Origin: UBA10329 sp964500205
GTDB taxonomy: Bacteria; Bacteroidota; Bacteroidia; UBA10329
Assembly: GCA_964500205.1 (NCBI GenBank)
Contig: CAZCNS010000012.1
Coordinates: 67,774 to 131,773 of the forward strand
Length of the DNA: 64,000 nt
Reading direction: 5' to 3'
The notes under the pieces are model-generated. The model made no database searches and had not been told where the DNA came from. It saw only the letters and a list, made by a program, of their open reading frames with translations. Shown in pieces: positions 14,023 through 21,997 of this stretch (position 1 is the first letter of the stretch; every line of letters starts with the position of its first letter). A program made the translations under genes and the position numbers.

Positions 14023-14247
14023 ATGGACGCAACAATCCGTATCGACAGCATTCTTGCCCAGATTTCCCAACTTGGGCCAGAGGCTCACGCTGAGATTCTC
14101 CGCAGGTTGTCAAAAGTGAAAACGGGCAAGAAGTCAGAGAAGACCATTTCGAGGGCAGGCATTCTGCAACTCGAATCACTTGGGGCGGAGGTGTGGAAGG
14201 ATATGGATGTTGACCGTTACGTTTCACAGGAACGGCAATGGGAGTGA
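14023..14247 (+). CDS. VapB-like antitoxin
   Basis: A protein of 74 residues (MDATIRIDSILAQISQLGPE...). ATG 14023 is chosen over upstream codons because of the -7 box at 14007 and because the earlier codons overlap the divergent gene. It overlaps the PIN toxin by 10 nt. The N-terminal half is likely dimerisation and DNA binding, and the Trp-containing C-terminus would bind the toxin. The subfamily is not recognised. Confidence 0.7.
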   Translation: MDATIRIDSILAQISQLGPEAHAEILRRLSKVKTGKKSEKTISRAGILQLESLGAEVWKDMDVDRYVSQERQWE

Positions 14248-14675
14248 TTGAGCGACTAAATGGCCGTTCGGTCTTCATTGACACCGCTCCTCTCATATAC
14301 TTTATCGAGGGTAGCTCTGAACATCAATCGTTCCTCCGTCAGATTTTTGAGGGGAACGCCAAAGGTCAAATTCCTCTCTCAACCTCTGTGCTAACCTTGA
14401 TGGAGGTGCTGGTTCAGCCGCTTAGGAAAGGGAAAGTCGATATTGCCGAGCAATACGAACGCATTCTGACGTCCACTCCCAATTTTGCTGTGCATGAGAT
14501 TGATGCGACCATTGCCAAGACCGCTTCACGACTTCGTGCCGAACTCAATCTCACAACGCCCGATGCGATTCAGGTCGCCACAGCGATGGAACGAGGTGCT
14601 GAATTTCTGCTTACCAACGACAAAGGACTGAAAAGGGTGAAGGGAATTGACGTGCTCGTGTTGAGCGAGGTCTGA
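14238..14675 (+). CDS. VapC-like PIN-domain toxin
   Basis: A protein of 145 residues with the PIN acidic tetrad: D15 in VFIDTAPLIYF, E in TLMEVLVQP, D in TTPDAIQVA and D in LLTNDKGLK. PIN toxins are Mg-dependent endoribonucleases, often against tRNA. It is coupled to the antitoxin by overlap and lies about 80 bases before uvrA. In contrast to the other TA loci here, I found no duplicated flanking sequence. Confidence 0.9.
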   Translation: MGVIERLNGRSVFIDTAPLIYFIEGSSEHQSFLRQIFEGNAKGQIPLSTSVLTLMEVLVQPLRKGKVDIAEQYERILTSTPNFAVHEIDATIAKTASRLRAELNLTTPDAIQVATAMERGAEFLLTNDKGLKRVKGIDVLVLSEV

Positions 14676-14758
14676 CCGTCCCTCCTATTTTAGCCGCTCC
14701 CCGAACCATCCGCTCTGCGATCGGTTGAGGAGCAACGAACCTGTTTACCTTCAATCCA

Positions 14759-17617
14759 TTGCCCACTCTGACCGCCACAACACCAGTTCCGCCCAAGCAC
14801 TTCATCACCATCAAGGGTGCGCGGCTGCACAATCTGAAGAACATAGACCTTGTGCTTCCTCACCGGAAGCTTATCGTCATCACGGGTCTATCGGGGTCAG
14901 GAAAGAGCACCTTGGCGTTCGACACGCTCTATGCCGAAGGGCAGCGCAGATACATCGAGAGCCTAAGCGCCTACGCACGGCAGTTCCTCGGAAAAATTGA
15001 CAAGCCCGAGGTGGACAGCATTCACGGCATTGCGCCCGCCATTGCCATCAGTCAGAAGGTGAAGAGCAGCAATCCGCGCAGCACGGTAGGCACCACCACC
15101 GAGATCTATGACTACCTGAAACTGCTGTTTGCCCGAATCGGACGGACGTTTTCGCCTATTTCGGGAAAGGAGGTGAAGCGGCACACGTCAGACAGCATCA
15201 CACAGGAACTGCTTGCCCTGCCAGAGGGAACGCGGGTGATGGTGCTCGCCCCGTTCGGGAACATTCCGAAGGCCGCTTTGGAGCAGCGCATCCAGATTCT
15301 GAGGCATCAGGGCTATTCGCGTATTCGCTTGAACGGTGAGATTATCCGCATGGACGATGCCGAAGCGCACATCGCGAAGCAGAACGAGCTGGAGGTGCTC
15401 ATTGACCGTTTTGCCATCGACACAGGCGAGGAAACCCAGAACCGCGTGCATGAGGCGGTGCGGAATGCGTTGGGCGAGGGGAGGGGAACATGTTTGGTTG
15501 ATATTGGGACGGGGGGCGAGGGACGAGGGACGATGGACGAGGAAAATCGAAAATCGAAAATTGAAAACCGTCAATCGCAAATCCTTTCCTTCAGCACAGA
15601 GTTTGGTGCAGATGGCCTCATCTTCGAGGAGCCTTCTGTCAATCTTTTCAGTTTCAATAATCCCTTCGGGGCATGTAAGAAGTGTGAGGGCTATGGCAAC
15701 GTGATCGGCATCGACCCCGATCTGGTCATTCCCAATAAAGGACTGAGCATTTATGAGGATGCGGTGGCCTGTTGGAAGGGTGAAAGCATGGGCCAGTACC
15801 GTAACGCGCTGGTGCGGGCTTCGCGAGAGAACGGCTTCCCCATCCATCGTCCCATCCATGAACTGACCGAGGAGCAGATTCAGCTGCTGTGGAACGGTGA
15901 TAGGCAATTTGACGGCCTCCACACTTTTTTTAAGATGTTGGAGGAGAACAGCTATAAGATACAGTACCGCGTGATGCTGTCGCGTTACCGTGGCAAGACC
16001 ATTTGCCCAGAATGCCGTGGCACCAAGCTGCGCAAGGATGCGAACTATGTGAAGGTGGGTGGCAAGAGCATCTCCGACCTTGTGCTGATGCCTATCTCGG
16101 AGCTGGCGGACTTTTTCGCGGAGCTGAAACTGAACGATATGGAGCAAGAGGTCTCGAAGCGACTGATGCGCGAGATCACCACCCGCATCGGTTATTTGCA
16201 AGATGTTGGCCTCGGCTACCTGATGCTGAACCGCGAATCGAACACCCTTTCTGGCGGGGAAAGCCAGCGTATCCACCTCGCGGGATCGTTGGGCAGTTCG
16301 CTGGTGGGCAGCATGTACATCCTCGATGAGCCGAGCATCGGGCTGCATCCCCGCGACACGGAAAGGCTCATCGGCATTTTAAAGAAGCTCCGCGACCTCG
16401 GCAACACGGTCATTGTGGTGGAGCATGACGAAGACATCATGCGGGCTGCCGATCTCATTGTGGACATCGGGCCTGAGGCAGGTGTGCATGGTGGGGAGGT
16501 GGTGTTCCGTGGCACACAGGAGGAACTCGTCACCAAGGGAACGAGCCTCACGGCCAAGTACCTCACGGGTCAGATGGAGATTCCGGTTCCGAAGAAAAGA
16601 AGGCCCGCACGGGGCGAGATAAAGGTGGTGGGGGCGCGGCAGCATGACCTCAAGAACATCACGGTGGGCTTCCCGCTCAAGTGCTTGACAGTGATCACGG
16701 GCGTGAGTGGCTCGGGCAAGACCACGCTGATGCAGGACATCCTATATCCCGCGCTCAAGCGGCACTATGGCGGTTTTGGAATGCGCATCGGGCAGCATGA
16801 CCGCATCGAGGGCAACCTCGACCGCATCACCGATGTGGAGTTCGTGGATCAGGACCCCATCGGACGCAGCACGCGCAGCAACCCTGTGACCTACGTGAAG
16901 GCATATGACGACATCCGCAACCTCTTTGCGGACCAGAAGATGGCGAAGCTGCGTGGCTACCAGCCGCGCCATTTCTCATTCAACGTGGCAGGAGGCCGCT
17001 GCGAGGTGTGCGAGGGCGAAGGCACGGTGAAGATTGAGATGCAGTTCATGGCCGACATCATCATGAAATGCGAGTCTTGTGACGGCAAGCGTTTCAAGGA
17101 GGAGGTGCTGGAAATTCGGTTCGAGGACAAGGACATCAACGACATCCTCTGCATGACGGTGGATGAGGCGATGGACTTCTTCACCATACACGCTCCTCGC
17201 ATCGCCAACAAGATCAAACCCTTGCAGGACGTGGGTCTCGGTTATGTGCAACTGGGGCAGAGCAGCAGCACACTTTCAGGTGGGGAGGCGCAGCGCATCA
17301 AGCTGGCCACCTTCCTCGGCAAGGCGGGCAGCACCACAAGCAAACCCACGCTCTTCATCTTCGATGAGCCGACCACGGGGCTGCACTTCCACGACATCCA
17401 CCGCCTGCTTGGGGCGTTCAACGCGCTGCTCGACCAGGGCCACACCATCATCCTTGTAGAACATCACCCCGATGTGATCAAATGTGCCGACCACGTCATC
17501 GACCTCGGCCCAGAGGGCGGAAAAGGTGGCGGTCAGGTCGTCTTTGAAGGAACGCCTGAGGAACTGGTGAAGTGCGAGGCATCGCTTACCGGGAGGGCGA
17601 TGCGTTGGAAGGTGTGA
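14759..17617 (+). CDS. uvrA: Excinuclease ABC subunit UvrA
   Basis: A protein of 952 residues. The first ABC half has GLSGSGKST and LSGGESQRI. The second has GVSGSGKTT and LSGGEAQRI. Zinc fingers are seen at ACKKCEGYG/CPECRGTK and CEVCEGEG/CESCDGKRF. It finds bulky lesions with UvrB. The start appears to be TTG 14759, as no ATG or GTG lies before the conserved FITIKGARLHNLKNI. Residues about 250-274 contain an extra repeat-derived insert. The last 25 codons are duplicated at 18171-18248, beyond a TA pair. Confidence 0.96.
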   Translation: MPTLTATTPVPPKHFITIKGARLHNLKNIDLVLPHRKLIVITGLSGSGKSTLAFDTLYAEGQRRYIESLSAYARQFLGKIDKPEVDSIHGIAPAIAISQKVKSSNPRSTVGTTTEIYDYLKLLFARIGRTFSPISGKEVKRHTSDSITQELLALPEGTRVMVLAPFGNIPKAALEQRIQILRHQGYSRIRLNGEIIRMDDAEAHIAKQNELEVLIDRFAIDTGEETQNRVHEAVRNALGEGRGTCLVDIGTGGEGRGTMDEENRKSKIENRQSQILSFSTEFGADGLIFEEPSVNLFSFNNPFGACKKCEGYGNVIGIDPDLVIPNKGLSIYEDAVACWKGESMGQYRNALVRASRENGFPIHRPIHELTEEQIQLLWNGDRQFDGLHTFFKMLEENSYKIQYRVMLSRYRGKTICPECRGTKLRKDANYVKVGGKSISDLVLMPISELADFFAELKLNDMEQEVSKRLMREITTRIGYLQDVGLGYLMLNRESNTLSGGESQRIHLAGSLGSSLVGSMYILDEPSIGLHPRDTERLIGILKKLRDLGNTVIVVEHDEDIMRAADLIVDIGPEAGVHGGEVVFRGTQEELVTKGTSLTAKYLTGQMEIPVPKKRRPARGEIKVVGARQHDLKNITVGFPLKCLTVITGVSGSGKTTLMQDILYPALKRHYGGFGMRIGQHDRIEGNLDRITDVEFVDQDPIGRSTRSNPVTYVKAYDDIRNLFADQKMAKLRGYQPRHFSFNVAGGRCEVCEGEGTVKIEMQFMADIIMKCESCDGKRFKEEVLEIRFEDKDINDILCMTVDEAMDFFTIHAPRIANKIKPLQDVGLGYVQLGQSSSTLSGGEAQRIKLATFLGKAGSTTSKPTLFIFDEPTTGLHFHDIHRLLGAFNALLDQGHTIILVEHHPDVIKCADHVIDLGPEGGKGGGQVVFEGTPEELVKCEASLTGRAMRWKV
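15508..15580 (+). repeat. In-frame repeat insertion inside uvrA
   Basis: A G-rich stretch (GGGACGGGGGGCGAGGGACG) followed by ATCGAAAATCGAAAATTGAAAA encodes GGEGRGTMDEENRKSKIENR. The segment falls between the two halves of a conserved UvrA region and has no counterpart in the family as I know it. The same G-rich core occurs in the acyl-CoA dehydrogenase gene and before mutS. Confidence 0.65.
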
Positions 17618-17657
17618 TTTGGCGGGTGACCTTTTCAAGGCGACTTCAAAATCACCT

Positions 17658-17665
17658 TACCTTTG
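17658..17665 (+). promoter_or_regulatory. Promoter -7 box of the uvrA-linked TA cassette
   Basis: TACCTTTG ends four bases before the antitoxin ATG at 17670. If used, the mRNA would be leaderless or nearly so. Confidence 0.5.
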
Positions 17666-17669
17666 ATTC

Positions 17670-17861
17670 ATGGAAACACAGACCTTAAAATCGAGGCTAT
17701 TGGAAATAGCCGAGCAGCTCCCTGTAGAGGCCAGTCTGGAGGATGTCTATGCCCAGCTTGCCCTACTCAATGATATTGACATGGCCGAGGAGGAGGTGAA
17801 GCGAGGTGAGACATACACGCACAAGGAGGTGGAGCAGATGGCCGCGAAATGGCTGAGGTGA
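17670..17861 (+). CDS. Antitoxin of the uvrA-linked TA pair
   Basis: A protein of 63 residues (METQTLKSRLLEIAEQLPVE...). The acidic, helical sequence EEVKRGETYTHKEVEQMAAK with a final WLR is typical of short ParE-partner antitoxins. It overlaps the toxin start by 13 nt. It lies 52 bases after the uvrA stop with its own promoter box, so it is not simply the tail of the uvrA transcript. Confidence 0.75.
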   Translation: METQTLKSRLLEIAEQLPVEASLEDVYAQLALLNDIDMAEEEVKRGETYTHKEVEQMAAKWLR

Positions 17862-18154
17862 TATGGACAAAACGTGCCACAGGGCAGCTTGAACGCGCAG
17901 TTCGCTACATTGAGGATGAGCAGGGGACGGCCTACGCACGGGTAGTTCTGGATAGAATCCTCCACGATGTCAGTCTTTTGGCACAACAGCCGCGTCTCGG
18001 TTTCCGCGAGCCGTTGCTGCTTCACCGTAAATTCGAGTACTACTCGCTGGTGGTATGGAGCTACAAAGTGATTTACCGTGTGGAAAAGGAACGTGTCATC
18101 ATCTCAAGGGTGTTTCATACCTCACGGAATCCGAATCGGATGCGAGGGGTGTGA
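17849..18154 (+). CDS. ParE/RelE-family toxin
   Basis: A protein of 101 residues. VIWTKRATGQLERAVRYIED forms the ParE N-terminal helices and SYKVIYRVEKERVIISRVFH the C-terminal strands, with the typical Arg/Phe in LLHRKFEYYSLVV. ParE proteins poison gyrase. The gene is coupled to the antitoxin by overlap. Sixteen bases after its stop the duplicated uvrA 3' end begins. Confidence 0.9.
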   Translation: MAEVIWTKRATGQLERAVRYIEDEQGTAYARVVLDRILHDVSLLAQQPRLGFREPLLLHRKFEYYSLVVWSYKVIYRVEKERVIISRVFHTSRNPNRMRGV

Positions 18155-18170
18155 AAAATGTGAACATCCC

Positions 18171-18248
18171 GTCTTTGTAGGAACGCCCGAGGAACTGGTG
18201 AAGTGCGAGGGGTCGTTGACGGGGAGGGCGTTGCGGGGGAAGGTGTGA
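18171..18248 (+). pseudogene. Duplicate of the uvrA 3' end
   Basis: Seventy-eight bases, about 87 percent identical by eye to 17540-17617, encoding the last 25 residues of UvrA (TPEELVKCEGSLTGRALRGK then V and TGA). The frame is open and keeps the stop. It is separated from uvrA only by the TA cassette. It parallels the mutS 3'-end copies. Confidence 0.88.
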
Positions 18249-18268
18249 GACTCAGAGGTTTTCTGAAC

Positions 18269-18706
18269 TCATTTATTCCTTCCCATTTCCTCCCTCACCT
18301 CCCAAGTATGGTCGCTTAGCAGCTTTACACCTGCAATATGTTCATAGGGCGCGGTGCGGCCCCACTCTTTAGGTCTCACCATACTGAGAACCAACTTTCC
18401 GTCTCTTTTTCGGTAGAGTTGGTATTCGTGACCGATGATAGGGTCGAAGCCCATCTCCGCACCGTAAATAAGTGCGGAGACCTGTTTGCGTTTCTCGATC
18501 CTTTCCACTTGCTGTGCCAAGAGATTGATCTGCTCCCTGATCTGATCGAGTTGCAGTTCGGTCTGTTCGGTCATGGCTGAGAGGGCATTGGCCTTGATCC
18601 GGCCCACATCTTCCGGTCTGATTACCACACCGCCTATGGTATGAGGGTAGGCAAGCGTTCCAGGTGTCTCGGTCACCTTGTCCTTGTCGATCGGGTTGTG
18701 GTTCAT
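18269..18706 (-). CDS. DUF2452 family protein
   Basis: A protein of 145 residues. NPIDKDKVTETPGTLAYPHT at the N-terminus, GAEMGFDPIIGHEYQLYRK and VKLLSDHTWEV at the C-terminus match DUF2452. The middle (EQTELQLDQIREQINLLAQQ) is a probable coiled coil. No signal peptide is seen, so it is cytoplasmic. The function of the family is not known to me. Its end lies 20 bases from the uvrA 3' duplicate, converging on it. Confidence 0.85.
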   Translation of the reverse strand: MNHNPIDKDKVTETPGTLAYPHTIGGVVIRPEDVGRIKANALSAMTEQTELQLDQIREQINLLAQQVERIEKRKQVSALIYGAEMGFDPIIGHEYQLYRKRDGKLVLSMVRPKEWGRTAPYEHIAGVKLLSDHTWEVREEMGRNK

Positions 18707-18771
18707 TGTGTCAGCTTTTGCCGGAAGGGTATGGGGAATTAACAGCGCAGTCGCGTTACTGTTCCGCAGAG

Positions 18772-20784
18772 CTACTCAATTGGTGCCAAGCGTTGCAGGT
18801 CTGATCCTTTCCGCACGAACACCGCTGGCGATCCGAGCGGTGCGCGTACCTCGTTGATCCTCCCACCCATGAACACCGTACCGTAGAACAGATGGATCCA
18901 GTCCCCTTCAGGGAAATAACCGCTTACAACCTCTTGGCCGCGCGTGGTCACTGGCAGCACCAGCAGGTCATCGCCCACCACGAACTGGTGTTGTGTGTCA
19001 AGACATTCTGGGTCGTCCGGGCAGACCAGCCAAGGGTGTCGAACTACGGGGACACCCGTTTCTACAGCCTCTTCGACCAACTTTCTGAGATACGGCTCCA
19101 AGTGCTTGTGGATCTTCGCGAAGCGAGCAAAGAACCGCTGCGTCTCATCATCCGTGTAGTATTGTATCATGTCGTTCGGCAGCAGCCCTTCATGGGTGCG
19201 AAAAACGGGCGTGAACGCTTCGAACTCGATCCAGCGGAAAAGCAGTTCCTTGTCGCGGAGATACTTCTTGAAAATGGGATAGTTGATAGCTGTATAACCT
19301 CCTATATCGCTGTGATTTAGTTGAATACCGCTTAAGCCCGAGGAAATCATCGCGTTGATGGCAGAGGGAAGGCCGTCATGCTCCTGAAAGCTCACCATCT
19401 GATCTCCGGCCCAGAAAAGGGCGCTGATGCCAGCGGAGCCGGTCCACCCGCTACGGCTGAAGAATGCGATGTCCCCTTCGCGGCCAGCTTCGCGGATGGC
19501 CTCGCGGTTCACCAGTGCCCAGTCTGCCGCATAGCGGTTGTGGTAGTCCTTGGGATCGATGCCTGAATGCAGAAGGGCATCGAAGGGCAGCCACTCGGCA
19601 AAATCTGCCATCCAGCCGCTGAGACTGTTGCCGATCATGTTCCTCTTGATGATATCCTTAATCCAGGTTCGGGCATCTGGGTTGGTGAGGTCGAGCATGT
19701 AGCCTTTGAAGCCCCCGAATGGGATGAGGTAAGGCAAACCGTTCCTGCGATGCACAATCAGTTTTTTGCTAACGGCCTCATCGGTCATAACTGTCCCTTC
19801 CAGCAGAAATGGATTGATGTAGCCCAGCACGCGCACCCCCTGCTCTTCCATCTCCTTGCAGAAACGGCTGAAGTCGGGGTAGCTGAGGGAGTCGGGGCAC
19901 CACTCCCAGTGCAGCCGCGAGCCGATGCTGGTCTTCTTCTTGCCCACCCAGTCCTGTATCCAGATGGCCGTGACGGGATTGCCGTGGGCCTTTGCTTCCT
20001 TCACGCGCTGACGCACGAGGTCCGCACCGCCTTGAATACCGAGTATCGTGCCATAGGCCCAGTCGGGCAGTGAGGGCATGCGGCCCAGATGTGCGGTGAC
20101 TTTTGTGAGCAGCTCCTTAGGCGAATCGGCCTTCCAGACCCGCAGAATCAGTCGGTTGTCGTGAACCTTGAAGCTTACGTGGCCCGGGCGGCTCAGGTCG
20201 ATCTCGCTGAAGCAGTCGTTCTCGATCAGATAGGCCGTGTTGTCCGTCCCAAGTATGAGCGGAATTGGCAGATAAGTGCTGAACTCATGGCCGCCCGCAC
20301 CTGCGAGATTGGCCAGTCCGGTCACAGGTCGGTCGCCCCGCCCGATGCCGTTCTCTTCAACAAGAAAAGGGATTTTTCTGCCCGAAAGCTCCACATGGCT
20401 GAACTGCTCCCCGCCACCGAACCAGCGGACAGCCCTATCCGTCTCCAACACCAATTCGGTGACCGTTCTCTGCCTGTCGCTGGCAGTGATGGTGACCACC
20501 AACGCCCCGTTGTCCTCGATCACATCCCAATTGGCCGTTAAACTGTTCTTGACAGGTGAAGCGATTATCTCCCGCACTTTGTACGACCCCAGTTTCCCTT
20601 CATAGGAAAAGGTCAAGTCTGGAAAATGAAGCGTTGAATTGTTGATCAGCGCCACATCGTCTTGAAGGATGCTGACGCGATCGCCACCGGCCAAGATGCG
20701 CACATCCTGAGCGTTAGCGACCGTTGCGCAGAAAAACAAAAGAAGCGGGATTACCCGCAAGAAGACAGAATTGAGCATGCCCAA
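18772..20784 (-). CDS. Secreted GH31 glycosidase, probable sulfoquinovosidase (YihQ-like)
   Basis: A protein of 670 residues with a signal peptide (VIPLLLFFCATVANA). It is a GH31 retaining alpha-glycosidase. The nucleophile is D394 in WMADFAEWLPFD and the acid/base is D461 in LFWAGDQ. Sulfonate-recognition positions Q251, Q277, R290, W293 and Y497 match, at a constant offset of 11, the Q262-Q288-R301-W304-Y508 set I recall for E. coli YihQ, as do D405 and D472. It should release sulfoquinovose from plant or algal sulfolipid glycosides. Export differs from the cytoplasmic E. coli enzyme. No sulfoquinovose catabolic gene is adjacent. Confidence 0.88.
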   Translation of the reverse strand: MGMLNSVFLRVIPLLLFFCATVANAQDVRILAGGDRVSILQDDVALINNSTLHFPDLTFSYEGKLGSYKVREIIASPVKNSLTANWDVIEDNGALVVTITASDRQRTVTELVLETDRAVRWFGGGEQFSHVELSGRKIPFLVEENGIGRGDRPVTGLANLAGAGGHEFSTYLPIPLILGTDNTAYLIENDCFSEIDLSRPGHVSFKVHDNRLILRVWKADSPKELLTKVTAHLGRMPSLPDWAYGTILGIQGGADLVRQRVKEAKAHGNPVTAIWIQDWVGKKKTSIGSRLHWEWCPDSLSYPDFSRFCKEMEEQGVRVLGYINPFLLEGTVMTDEAVSKKLIVHRRNGLPYLIPFGGFKGYMLDLTNPDARTWIKDIIKRNMIGNSLSGWMADFAEWLPFDALLHSGIDPKDYHNRYAADWALVNREAIREAGREGDIAFFSRSGWTGSAGISALFWAGDQMVSFQEHDGLPSAINAMISSGLSGIQLNHSDIGGYTAINYPIFKKYLRDKELLFRWIEFEAFTPVFRTHEGLLPNDMIQYYTDDETQRFFARFAKIHKHLEPYLRKLVEEAVETGVPVVRHPWLVCPDDPECLDTQHQFVVGDDLLVLPVTTRGQEVVSGYFPEGDWIHLFYGTVFMGGRINEVRAPLGSPAVFVRKGSDLQRLAPIE

Positions 20785-20854
20785 AGGTCAGGTTTTCTGA
20801 CCTTCGGGCTCCACAGTCAACTGAGACTGATAACTGTTTGGCTTGAAAAACAGG

Positions 20855-21916
20855 TTACTGAACGATGACCTTCCTTGTAATCACGGTACTTCCGTTAATG
20901 GGCAGCAGACGTAGGATGTACATGCCGGGCGCCACGCCATGTATGTCCACATTGAGGCGGTCGCGGTCGAGTATGGTCTCCGAGCGCACTGTGCGGCCGT
21001 CCAAGGTCATCAGCTCGGCTGTGATGAACCCTTGCTGCGGCATTTCTACCGTGAACATGCCATGTGCGGGTTGTGGGTAGATGCGTACATCTGTTTCGCT
21101 TGCATCGGCAATGGAGGTTGGGGCAACAATAGGTGGGATGGAACTCCAAGTGAAATTCTTGGGATTGCCGATGCTGTCGAATGAAAGTTCCGCAACAGCC
21201 AGTTTGGTCTCTTTCGCCAACCAACTGTAGCTGGTCGATTCGCCTGGGCCGGTAAAATCCTCCTGCAATGCCCATTGGCTGAAAGAGAAGAGTTTTATCC
21301 AAACGGAATCCACGGTAAAATCTGTGGACTTCACACGCAAGCATTCGTACGTGCCGACCGGAGTGGTGATCTGCCCGTAACCGTCCGTTGTGTCGAACAC
21401 ATGGCCGTAATGCCGCAACCGTACACTGTGAACCAATGGGATTCCATGGTCGGTGGTAATCACTTCAAAGTAATACTCATGGTCGCCAGTGCTCTCATAC
21501 GTCCTCGGAAACTCATGAACAGTGAGTGCAGGATTGAAAACAGAGACAATGTTCCCACCGTTCTGGAGCAGGTCACCAGCGGCACCTGTTGAGATCATCT
21601 CCGTGCTGTTGACATCAAAGAACAGATAGGTCGAATTATCATTGGTCATGGCCAGGTTGCTGCCTTGAAACTGAGCGGCATGAGGGGTGCTTGGCACCGA
21701 AACTACGCTGGTGGTGACGGTCTCATGTTGAACGGGTGCCGGAAACGTCCATTGTTGCCCAGCCCCGGCCGGCCCCGGGCCATAGACGGTCATGGTATCG
21801 CGATAGCGGATGATCTGGTCACCGATTACAGGCAGGTCGTTGAATTCGTACGTGATCTGCGCTTCAGTAGCCTGAGCAGCGATCATTCCGATGGCAAACA
21901 GGTAGATTTTCCTCAA
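20855..21916 (-). CDS. Secreted protein with T9SS sorting domain
   Basis: A protein of 353 residues with an N-terminal signal peptide (MRKIYLFAIGMIAAQATEAQ). The last 80 residues form a type A sorting domain (DVRIYPQPAHGMFTVEM, TLDGRTV, GVAPGMYILRLL), which sends it through the T9SS to the surface. The body is beta-rich (PVIGDQIIRYRDTMTVYGPG) with no recognised catalytic motif. It is divergent from the symporter gene. Confidence 0.88.
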   Translation of the reverse strand: MRKIYLFAIGMIAAQATEAQITYEFNDLPVIGDQIIRYRDTMTVYGPGPAGAGQQWTFPAPVQHETVTTSVVSVPSTPHAAQFQGSNLAMTNDNSTYLFFDVNSTEMISTGAAGDLLQNGGNIVSVFNPALTVHEFPRTYESTGDHEYYFEVITTDHGIPLVHSVRLRHYGHVFDTTDGYGQITTPVGTYECLRVKSTDFTVDSVWIKLFSFSQWALQEDFTGPGESTSYSWLAKETKLAVAELSFDSIGNPKNFTWSSIPPIVAPTSIADASETDVRIYPQPAHGMFTVEMPQQGFITAELMTLDGRTVRSETILDRDRLNVDIHGVAPGMYILRLLPINGSTVITRKVIVQ

Positions 21917-21997
21917 GGGTAAATGGTTTGGGTTAGGTCTGCAATATCGGATTTTAATGTTGGTTTCATGTTGCGTATTGCATGCGAACTTCGGCCC

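Noticed and set aside
13577..14760. vapBC as another member of the duplicated-flank TA set
   Set aside because: I compared the sequence before vapB and after vapC, and also with the uvrA start, and found no repeated segment.
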